Shown here piece after piece: positions 53,805 through 61,042 of a stretch of DNA of 64,000 bases. Origin of the DNA: Cerina sp048266425 (lineage in GTDB: Bacteria; Bacteroidota; Bacteroidia; Flavobacteriales; Flavobacteriaceae); assembly GCA_048266425.1 (NCBI GenBank), contig JBLWZN010000003.1, positions 90,030 to 154,029 on the forward strand, written 5' to 3'. The translations under genes were made by a program, and so were the position numbers. The number at the start of each line of letters is the position of its first letter. The first letter of the stretch is position 1. Below the pieces are notes generated by a model. The model was given only the letters and a program-made list of their open reading frames with translations, made no database searches and was not told the origin of the DNA.

Positions 53805-54140
53805 ATGAAAAGAATGTTTGCTACAATTTGCTGTTTATTCTTTGCTTTTACAAGTCTGCCCAGAAATCATCCTTGGAGAAAAAGTTCTTGGTGAAAAGTA
53901 AATTAATTCTATTCCCTATAAACAGTAATGGCAAAAAGTACAACCTCGACTTCAGTGCGGGCGATTTCAAAACTTATTTTGATTTGAGGCTTGCTTCCCA
54001 TGCGGACAGTACGGACTATTGGGTCTTTATGGATGTAAGCAAGTTTCAGGGTCAACTAGTAAATACTAGTAAATATTGGTGCCGAAAATAATATCGGGAT
54101 AAAATACCTGGAAATCCATGAATTGAACGCTATCTGGTAA
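53805..54140 (+). pseudogene. Broken remnant of a GH32 fructosidase/levanase N-terminal region
   Basis: A signal peptide (MKRMFATICCLFFAFTS) is in one frame from the ATG at 53805. A frameshift near 53855 moves the continuation (AQKSSLEKKFLVKSKLILFP ... NLDFSAGDFKTYFDLRLASH ... DYWVFMDVSKFQGQL) to another frame. A 10-base tandem duplication at 54055-54074 returns it to the first frame (VNIGAENNIGIKYLEIHELN), which stops at 54138-54140. The pattern FDLRLAS...DYWVFMDVSKF resembles the N-terminal module (DUF4980 type) of secreted Bacteroidota GH32 levanases. The catalytic domain is absent. A TATATTTG box at 53780-53787 may be the leftover promoter. Family assignment is from memory of the motif, so moderate. 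Confidence 0.6.
54055..54074 (+). repeat. 10-base tandem duplication inside the GH32 remnant
   Basis: ACTAGTAAAT at 54055-54064 is repeated at 54065-54074. Removing one copy joins GQL directly to VNIGAEN, consistent with a recent slippage event. Confidence 0.85.
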
Positions 54141-54184
54141 TTGGGGTATAAGAAATAAAAAACACCCGACCATCGCTTCTCCCA

Positions 54185-57160
54185 TCAGGCCGAGGCAGCT
54201 TCCACATATCGCGGGTCTTGTATATAGTCCTGTTTTTGCATTTTGACGGCCTCGATGCTCAAAAACCCGAATTCGCTTACCACTTTGCCATAAAATCGAT
54301 AAATGCCCTTGCCCATAAAATTGTACTTAGCGGCCACTGGAGGGAAAAGCACCGTGTCGAAAACCTCTCCCTGCTGGTCCATCAAGGTGGCAAAATACAT
54401 TCGTTTCCCGGTATGGGTGCGGGTGTTTTTTACCGTTATCAGATACCCATAAATATCGATATATCTTCCCAAGTAGCGTTCTAGATCCTTGCTGCCGTGG
54501 GAGTTTCTTGGGGTTTCCTTGAGCAATTGAAATGGGCTGCACAGACAAAATCCCAGAAGTTCCAATTGGGTAAAGGCCGTCTCAAGGTCAGTGGTTCGGA
54601 GCTGGGGAATCTTAAAATCTTGATGCTTGGGAGGAAACAGTTTTGGGTGGTCTATTTTCATGTTCTTGTTCAGGAACAGATGGGCCTTCCACAGGAGTTC
54701 GTGCTTGTTTGTTCCAGTGCACCGAAAGGCATCGACCCTGATCAATATGGCCACTTGATCTATGGGGATAAACACCCTGTCCAAAAAATCTTCCAAGGAG
54801 GTGAAATCCCCATTGTGCGATCTTTCCCTTAAAATCCGTTCCATGACCCTGCCCTCAAGATCTCGTAGGTACATATAGCCCAAATACAGGTCTTTTCCAT
54901 AGATACAATTGATCGCAAAACTCTTGTTTATACAGGGAGCGTGTATGGAGGCCCCCATCATACGGGCTTCGTGCACATAGAATTCCGTACGGTAGAATCC
55001 GCCGCCATTGTTGAGGACGGCCACCATATATTCCAATGGATAGTAGGTCTTTAAAAATAGGGTTTGATAGCTTTCTACGGCATAGGAGGCGGAATGTCCT
55101 TTGGCAAAGGCATAGCCCGCAAAGCTGGCGACCTGGTCCCATATCTCGAAAATCAATGTATCGGTATATCCTTTTTTTCTACAGTTGTCGATGAACTTTT
55201 CCCTAACCTTTTCAAATTCTTCCCGGGAACGGAACTTACCGCTCATCCCCCTGCGCAGTACGTCGGCCTGGCCCAGGGTAAGGCCGGCAAAATGATGGGC
55301 CACTTTGATCACATCTTCCTGATAGACCATAACGCCATAGGTTTCGGGCATAATGTTCAGCATTACGGGGTGTGCTTTTTCTTTGGCCCTATCCTTGTCC
55401 CGATGTCGTAGAATATACTCCCGCATCATTCCGCTTTTGGCCACACCGGGACGAATGATGGAACTTGCCGCCACCAGTCCCAAATAATTGTCCACCTCCA
55501 ATTTTTTAAGCAACATACGCATGGCAGGCGATTCCACATAAAAACACCCCATACATTGAGCCGTTTTTATAAGGTTGTTTACCTTGGGATCTTTTTTGAA
55601 TTTTCGGATATCGTGTATGTCCAACTTGGAGAATTCATCGGGACGGTTTTGGGCCAGTACCTCCATGGCTTCCTTGATTTTGGCCAGCCCCCGTTGTCCC
55701 AAAATATCAAATTTGTAGAGACCTACATCCTCGGCGATGACCATGTCGAACATGGTGGTGGCAAATCCCTTGGGTGGCAAATGGGTGGCCGAGAAATAGT
55801 GCAAAGGCCGTTCACTGATCAAGATACCCCCCGCATGGATGCTCAAGTAGTTCGGCATGTCCTTGATCAGACGCCCATATTTTAGGACCAGTTGGGAGAC
55901 CTCGTCCAATTCGATTATCCGGTGCCGACCTTCGGACAGGGCATCGATCTCTTCCTTGGGCAGACCAAAGACCTTTCCCAGCTCGCGGATAACCCCTTTT
56001 TCTTGAAAGGTGACATAGGATCCCAACAAGGCTACATTTTGAAATCTTTCGAATATATATTGCGTTATTTCTTCCCGGTCCTTCCAGGAGAAATCAATAT
56101 CAAAGTCGGGCGGATTGGCCCGGTAGAGGTTCATGAACCGTTCAAAATACAGATCCAGGTCTATGGGGTCCACATCGGTAATCCTCAATAGATAGGCTAC
56201 GATACTATTGGCCCCGCTGCCCCGGCCCACGTAAAAAAACCCTCTTTTTCGGGCTTCGGTGACAATGTCCCAATTGATCAGAAAATAGGATACATAGCCC
56301 ATTTTCTTGATGAGGTCCAATTCTTTTCGCAGCCGGTCGTGGATTTTTTGATCGGGATTTTCATATCGGCTTGGCAGTCCTTCCAAACACAATCTTTCGA
56401 TCATTTCCTCATCTGCCGATCGGGTATCGTTGTAGGTGTGCAGGTTTTGGGGCTTCCGCCCCTCGGAAAAATCAAAATGAATGTGACAGGAATTCATCAA
56501 CCGCTCCGTATTCTCCAAGATAAAGGAATGTTCGGAGAAGGCCGCTGCCAGGTTTTGTACGGGGTACATTTTTTCATCTTCCTCCGCCTCCTCTGTTTTG
56601 GGAAGTTTGCTCAACAACATGTTGTTGTCTATGGCGCGGAGGAGGCGGTGCGCATTAAAGTCGCGCTTGTTCCGGAACGTAACCGGCTGCTGTACCACCA
56701 ATCTGTCCTTTAGTTGCATCAACCTTGAAAAGGGCAACCGTCTTAGATTGCCAATGGAGACCCCTATAAACTCGTGCCCTTTAAACGTTTTTTGGTCGTT
56801 TAGCATTGCTTTTTCAAAGGGATAAATGATATAGGCTTCTTTAAAATCGGGGGCGATGGTGGGCAGTTTTTTTTGATGGTGGAGGTGGTGGGACAAAAAG
56901 GAGTTCAGTTCTTGATATCCGTCGTTGTTTTTAGCAATGCCCACATAACATGGGTCCACCCCGTTCCTAAAGTCTATGCCCAAAATGGGTTTGATGTCAA
57001 ATTCCACTGCCTTTCTTACAAAATTGAGACAGGCCGAGGTGTTGTTGATATCGGTCAATGCCAATTGGGACACTTGGTTCTGCTGTGCCAATTGCAGCAG
57101 TTCCACCTCGGAAAAGGTGCCGTAGCGAAGACTGTAGTAGGTGTGGCAATTTAAGTACAT
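54185..57160 (-). CDS. DNA polymerase III alpha-type subunit, short (DnaE2/ImuC-like)
   Basis: 991 residues, shorter than a replicative DnaE (about 1160 or more in this phylum). PHP domain at the N-terminus (NCHTYYSLRYGTF, with the histidines partly altered from the canonical HVHS), then the C-family polymerase palm with Asp352, Asp354 and Asp356 in NPPDFDIDFSWKDREE, fingers with GQRGLAKIKEAMEVL and VVAHHFAGLTLGQADVLRRG-like motifs, and a C-terminal OB domain (IYGYLITVKNTRTHTGKRMY). Size and pairing with the Y-family polymerase upstream suggest a mutagenic, SOS-type polymerase instead of the replicative one. ImuA, ImuB and LexA are not in the window. Confidence 0.9.
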   Translation of the reverse strand: MYLNCHTYYSLRYGTFSEVELLQLAQQNQVSQLALTDINNTSACLNFVRKAVEFDIKPILGIDFRNGVDPCYVGIAKNNDGYQELNSFLSHHLHHQKKLPTIAPDFKEAYIIYPFEKAMLNDQKTFKGHEFIGVSIGNLRRLPFSRLMQLKDRLVVQQPVTFRNKRDFNAHRLLRAIDNNMLLSKLPKTEEAEEDEKMYPVQNLAAAFSEHSFILENTERLMNSCHIHFDFSEGRKPQNLHTYNDTRSADEEMIERLCLEGLPSRYENPDQKIHDRLRKELDLIKKMGYVSYFLINWDIVTEARKRGFFYVGRGSGANSIVAYLLRITDVDPIDLDLYFERFMNLYRANPPDFDIDFSWKDREEITQYIFERFQNVALLGSYVTFQEKGVIRELGKVFGLPKEEIDALSEGRHRIIELDEVSQLVLKYGRLIKDMPNYLSIHAGGILISERPLHYFSATHLPPKGFATTMFDMVIAEDVGLYKFDILGQRGLAKIKEAMEVLAQNRPDEFSKLDIHDIRKFKKDPKVNNLIKTAQCMGCFYVESPAMRMLLKKLEVDNYLGLVAASSIIRPGVAKSGMMREYILRHRDKDRAKEKAHPVMLNIMPETYGVMVYQEDVIKVAHHFAGLTLGQADVLRRGMSGKFRSREEFEKVREKFIDNCRKKGYTDTLIFEIWDQVASFAGYAFAKGHSASYAVESYQTLFLKTYYPLEYMVAVLNNGGGFYRTEFYVHEARMMGASIHAPCINKSFAINCIYGKDLYLGYMYLRDLEGRVMERILRERSHNGDFTSLEDFLDRVFIPIDQVAILIRVDAFRCTGTNKHELLWKAHLFLNKNMKIDHPKLFPPKHQDFKIPQLRTTDLETAFTQLELLGFCLCSPFQLLKETPRNSHGSKDLERYLGRYIDIYGYLITVKNTRTHTGKRMYFATLMDQQGEVFDTVLFPPVAAKYNFMGKGIYRFYGKVVSEFGFLSIEAVKMQKQDYIQDPRYVEAASA

Positions 57161-57558
57161 TAAAGTTTAAGGTTTAAAGTTCAAGGTTCAAGGTCAAGAG
57201 TCAAGTTCAATCCCGTCCCGATAATTATCGGGAGCTATCGGGACAAGCTCAAGTTCAAGTTGAAAAAGTTTATAGGTTTATGCGTTTATAAATTCGTTTA
57301 TTGTTTGCGTTTCAGTGTATTACAAAAGGTGAGTATGATATTTCAAACTATTTTAAAACAGGCTTTTTAGTGGGTCCTCCCTTATTTTCAAGGGGAGCCA
57401 GCCCGACAAAATAATTCCCCGTCCGAACGCCAGCCCGACATGGCCATTCTGGCGGGGTGCCGAAGGCGGAGGGATCAATGATGGCAATAATGTTGATAAA
57501 ATTCATTTTTTGTTGTAATCACTAACTCATCACTTTTTACTGCCCACTGCGTACTGAA
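57161..57558. other. Repeat-dense gap between dinB and the dnaE-like gene
   Basis: 398 bases with no gene. From left: words of the TCAAGTTCAAG type (57170-57260); a compound hairpin in which GTCCCGATA (57215-57223) pairs with TATCGGGAC (57236-57244) or CCCGATAATTATCGGG (57217-57232) folds on itself; a TTTATAGGTTTATGCGTTTA word; and the interrupted third copy of the GGGGAGG-type element. Confidence 0.75.
57372..57475 (+). repeat. Dispersed hairpin element, copy 3, interrupted by another repeat
   Basis: Left part (GGGTCCTCCC...CAAGGGGAG) and right part (GTGCCGAAGGCGGAGGG) match copies 1 and 2, but 59 bases at 57398-57456 split them. The insert carries GCCAGCCCGACA twice and shares CCGAACGCCAGCCCGACA with the gltB-gltD gap. 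Confidence 0.85.
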
Positions 57559-58773
57559 TTACTGAGTTCTATGCGCCAGTACCACCGGTGGTAATCCATT
57601 GAACGGGTTGTGCATTCTGCCAATGGTCTTGGCGCCCATGGCCGAGGCGCGTATAACGCTCTTGTCCCCATATCGGTTTCTGATGTGATCCATGGCGGCA
57701 TAGAGGTTCAACGCCTCTTCGGTGTCATCAAACAGGTCTATCTGATAATTGCCACCGACCAGATGGCTGAACTTAACGCCTATTAGCCTAACCAGTAACC
57801 TCCTGTTGTACAATTGGGCGAACATCTCCAAAATCTTTGGAATCAGGATATGGTCGGCGCTCGTATAGGGGATCCGCAACTGTTTGGAATAGGTATTAAA
57901 ATCGGAATACCGGATCTTTACCGCGATACAGGCGGTCAGTTTTTCGCCCCGGCGCAACTGGTAGGCCAAATTTTCGGTCATGGCGATAAGGATGCCCCGT
58001 AGTTTTATAACATCGATGGTGTCTTTGCCGAAAGTGCGTTCCGTTGATATGGATTTCCGTTCGCAAAAGGGGATTACGGGCGTACGATCTATCCCGTTGG
58101 CACGGTTCCAGATCACCCTGCCATTGGCGCCCAGTACACGTTGCATAACGTCTATCGGCATTTCTTGTATGGTCCGTACTTGACGTAGTCCCAAGTTTCG
58201 TAGGGTTTGATAGGTCTTATCGCCCACCATGGGTATTTTCTTGATGGACAGGGGTGCCAAAAAAGACTTCTCACAACCCAGGTCTATTTTTAATTGATTA
58301 TTGGGTTTGGCCTCGTTGGTGGCCACTTTGGAAACCACTTTGTTTGCCGAGAGCCCAAAGGAAATGGGGAGTCCTGTTTCCCGTACGATGCGTTGTCGCA
58401 ATTCCGATGCATACTTATAGGAACCGAAAAAACGGTCCATTCCCGATAGGTCGGCATAAAACTCATCAATGCTCGCCTTTTCAAAGAGGGGCACATGTTC
58501 CTTGATAATTTCGGTTACTATATCCGAATGCTGGCTGTAAGTTCCTGCATTTCCCTTAATGACGACCGCTTCGGGGCATAGCTCCCGGGCCATTTTCATG
58601 GGCATGCCCGAATGTACCCCAAAACCCCGGGTCTCATAACTACAGGCGGCGACCACGCCCCTATTGCTGGTGCCCCCTACGAGCAATGGACGGTTTTCTA
58701 ACCGACTGTTGAGAAGGCGTTCCACAGAGACGTAAAAAGTATCCAGGTCCATATGGAGAATAGTGCTGTTCAT
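57559..58773 (-). CDS. dinB: Y-family DNA polymerase (Pol IV/DinB)
   Basis: 404 residues, full length. Palm motifs hold the catalytic carboxylates: LHMDLDTFYVSVERLL (Asp9 and neighbours) and KASIDEFYADLSGMDRF (Asp/Glu). SGMPMKMARELCP, SFGLSANKVVSKVATNEAKP and the helix-hairpin-helix NLGLRQVRTIQEMPIDVM follow, then the little-finger domain. It performs translesion synthesis and pairs with the error-prone DnaE-like polymerase downstream on the same strand. The 398-base repeat-rich gap between them makes one transcript uncertain. Confidence 0.95.
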   Translation of the reverse strand: MNSTILHMDLDTFYVSVERLLNSRLENRPLLVGGTSNRGVVAACSYETRGFGVHSGMPMKMARELCPEAVVIKGNAGTYSQHSDIVTEIIKEHVPLFEKASIDEFYADLSGMDRFFGSYKYASELRQRIVRETGLPISFGLSANKVVSKVATNEAKPNNQLKIDLGCEKSFLAPLSIKKIPMVGDKTYQTLRNLGLRQVRTIQEMPIDVMQRVLGANGRVIWNRANGIDRTPVIPFCERKSISTERTFGKDTIDVIKLRGILIAMTENLAYQLRRGEKLTACIAVKIRYSDFNTYSKQLRIPYTSADHILIPKILEMFAQLYNRRLLVRLIGVKFSHLVGGNYQIDLFDDTEEALNLYAAMDHIRNRYGDKSVIRASAMGAKTIGRMHNPFNGLPPVVLAHRTQ

Positions 58774-59159
58774 AGTTTATTAAAAATGGGTTCTGCTTTT
58801 ATTTTAATGAAAGGGTTTGGGGTCTTGTATAAGAGACCAATGATCCTTCCGTTTCGCCTTGCGCCATATGCTTTATTTTTTTGCGATAAGCGCATGGCGT
58901 TTGGCAATCGCCTTTTCCGATTAGATCGGGCTAAAAAAATCACTGGTGCCGCTCAATTTAAAAGAGTGCTCTAAAAAGCGCAAGCTAAAATATGGAATAT
59001 TTCCAATATAATGGATTATATCCAAGTTAAATTTTTTTAAAATCGATGATAACATGTTTTTGGTTCTGGAGGGATCGCTTATGTTTCATAGCCTGTCGGT
59101 CGAAGCAGTTGGGGAGAGGGCTGCGTGAACAAAAACGGAAATTTGTCGCATCCCCTTTC

Positions 59160-59188
59160 TTGCAGAATCCAAATAATTTGTATATTTG
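59160..59188 (+). promoter_or_regulatory. Promoter of the rimP-nusA-infB operon
   Basis: TTG (59160-59162), 18-base spacer, TATATTTG (59181-59188): an exact consensus match. Start of transcription expected near 59194. Confidence 0.85.
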
Positions 59189-59217
59189 CACCGCTGAAAG
59201 AGTATTTACGTATTCAT

Positions 59218-59242
59218 GAGGGGACTAATAGTCCCCTCTTTT
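59218..59242 (+). terminator. Terminator-like leader hairpin upstream of rimP
   Basis: GAGGGGACT (59218-59226) and AGTCCCCTC (59230-59238) form a perfect 9-base stem with a three-base loop, followed by TTTT. It lies about 25 bases after the predicted transcription start and 50 bases before the rimP ATG, so it would end most transcripts early unless read through: an attenuator arrangement. Confidence 0.75.
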
Positions 59243-59292
59243 GTTGGCAATAGTTACTCATTTCGAATAAAATTTGAGGAATTCAGTATACG

Positions 59293-59754
59293 ATGTTCAA
59301 GGATCGGGTAAAGACATTATTGGAGGAGGCATTAGCGGAAAAGGAAGATTTGTTTCTGATAGATTTCCAAATAAGCCAGGACAACAAGATCAAGGTGATC
59401 TTGGACGGTGACCAAGGAGTTACCCTGCAGGATTGCATGGATGTTAGTCGGGGCATAGAGCACAATTTGGATCGGGAAGAAGAAGATTTTTCTTTGGAAG
59501 TGGCATCGGCAGGCGCTACATCTCCCTTGGTCATTCCGCGTCAGTACAAAAAGAATATGGGCAGAATATTGGAAGTAAGGACTGCGGAGCGTAATTTTGA
59601 AGGAAAACTGATCGCTGCCACAGAAGAACACATCACCTTGGAATGGAAGGACAGGGAGCCTAAACCTGTCGGTAAGGGGAAAATAACGGTTCAGAAAAAG
59701 CAGGAAATCGCGATTTCTGATATCCAAGAAGCAAAAGTTGTATTAAAATTTTAA
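59293..59754 (+). CDS. rimP: Ribosome maturation factor RimP
   Basis: 153 residues, normal length. N-terminal alpha/beta domain (LFLIDFQISQDNKIKVILDG, LQDCMDVSRGIEHNLDREEE) and C-terminal SH3-like barrel (KNMGRILEVRTAERNFEGKL). It assists 30S subunit assembly. First gene of the rimP-nusA-infB operon; 12 bases separate it from nusA. Confidence 0.96.
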   Translation: MFKDRVKTLLEEALAEKEDLFLIDFQISQDNKIKVILDGDQGVTLQDCMDVSRGIEHNLDREEEDFSLEVASAGATSPLVIPRQYKKNMGRILEVRTAERNFEGKLIAATEEHITLEWKDREPKPVGKGKITVQKKQEIAISDIQEAKVVLKF

Positions 59755-59766
59755 TTGTAGAGCAAA

Positions 59767-60999
59767 ATGGAAAATATTGCGCTGATCGAATCCTTTTCAG
59801 AATTTAAGGACGATAAGTTCATTGACAGGGTAACGCTAATGGCGATTTTGGAAGATGTCTTCAGAAGTGCCCTGAAAAGAAAGTTTGGATCGGATGATAA
59901 TTTTGATATCATCATCAACCCGGATAAAGGGGATTTGGAGATTTGGCGGAACAGGGTCGTTGTAGTAGACGGTGAGGTAGAGGATCCAAACGAACAGATC
60001 TCGCTTTCCGAGGCACGAAAAATCGAGCCCGATTTTGAAGTGGGTGAAGATGTTTCCGAAGAGGTAAAATTGATCGATCTGGGAAGAAGGGCCATTTTGG
60101 CATTGCGACAGAATCTTATCTCCAAGATCCATGAGCACGATAATACCACCATCTACAAGCATTTTAAGGACTTGGAGGGTGAGATATATACAGCAGAGGT
60201 ACACCATATAAGACACAAGGCAATAATTTTATTGGATGATGAAGGGAACGAGATCATCATGCCCAAGGAAAAGCAGATTCCGTCCGACTTTTTTAGGAAA
60301 GGGGACAACGTACGCGGTATCATAGAAAGTGTAGAGCTCAAGGGCAACAAACCTATGATTATCATGTCCAGAACCTCTCCCGTGTTTTTGGAGCAATTGT
60401 TTTTCCAGGAAATTCCAGAGGTTTTCGACGGACTTATCACCATTAAAAAGGCGGTCAGGATTCCAGGCGAAAAGGCCAAAGTGGCGGTCGATTCCTATGA
60501 TGATAGGATAGATCCGGTAGGTGCCTGCGTAGGGATGAAAGGTTCCAGGATCCACGGTATCGTTAGGGAATTGGGCAACGAGAATATCGACGTCATCAAC
60601 TGGACGAGCAATCCCCAGCTGTTGGTGACCAGGGCATTAAGTCCGGCAAGGGTATCCTCCGTTAAACTTAACGATGAAAAAATGACGGCTCAGGTTTACC
60701 TTAGGCCAGAGGAGGTCTCCAAGGCCATTGGCCGTGGAGGTCACAATATTCGTCTTGCAGGCCAGTTAACGGGGTATGAGATAGATGTGTTTAGGGAAGG
60801 GGTAGAGGAAGACGTAGAGCTTACCGAATTTTCCGATGAAATTGAAGCATGGATCATCGACGAATTCAAGAAAATAGGCTTGGATACGGCACGGAGTGTG
60901 ATGGAACAAGACGTGGACGATTTGGTTAAAAGAACGGATTTGGAAGAGGAGACTATTTTGGAAGTTGTCCGCATTCTGAAAGAAGAATTAGAAGATTAA
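59767..60999 (+). CDS. nusA: Transcription termination/antitermination factor NusA
   Basis: 410 residues, the short form lacking the C-terminal acidic repeats of the E. coli protein. N-terminal RNA-polymerase-binding domain (residues 1-130), S1 domain (about 135-200, GEIYTAEVHHIRHKAIILLD), KH domains (about 230-345, VGACVGMKGSRIHGIVRELG and YLRPEEVSKAIGRGGHNIRL). It modulates pausing and termination and in other bacteria controls its own operon. The leader hairpin upstream of rimP is a plausible target. Confidence 0.97.
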   Translation: MENIALIESFSEFKDDKFIDRVTLMAILEDVFRSALKRKFGSDDNFDIIINPDKGDLEIWRNRVVVVDGEVEDPNEQISLSEARKIEPDFEVGEDVSEEVKLIDLGRRAILALRQNLISKIHEHDNTTIYKHFKDLEGEIYTAEVHHIRHKAIILLDDEGNEIIMPKEKQIPSDFFRKGDNVRGIIESVELKGNKPMIIMSRTSPVFLEQLFFQEIPEVFDGLITIKKAVRIPGEKAKVAVDSYDDRIDPVGACVGMKGSRIHGIVRELGNENIDVINWTSNPQLLVTRALSPARVSSVKLNDEKMTAQVYLRPEEVSKAIGRGGHNIRLAGQLTGYEIDVFREGVEEDVELTEFSDEIEAWIIDEFKKIGLDTARSVMEQDVDDLVKRTDLEEETILEVVRILKEELED

Positions 61000-61042
61000 G
61001 CTATATATTAGCACGAAATTAGAAGAATACGAATACTTGTTT

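Larger units (their letters stand above)
58774..59292. other. Divergent region between dinB and rimP
   Basis: 519 bases. The right third has the strong promoter (59160-59188) and leader hairpin (59218-59242) of rimP-nusA-infB. The left part, next to dinB, has no recognisable LexA-type palindrome or gene. A plus-strand open frame at 58753-58974 is the antisense of the dinB 5' end plus spacer and is not credible. Confidence 0.6.

Noticed and set aside
53828..54091. An intact 87-residue gene in the GH32-like remnant
   Set aside because: The signal peptide is in another frame and the downstream part returns to that frame after a 10-base duplication, so it is one broken gene and not a new small one.
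57161..57558. CRISPR array
   Set aside because: Repeats in this gap are of mixed families, unevenly spaced, without unique spacers of constant length; no cas gene is present in the window.
58774..59160. SOS box upstream of dinB
   Set aside because: No palindrome near the dinB start stood out against the AT-rich background.
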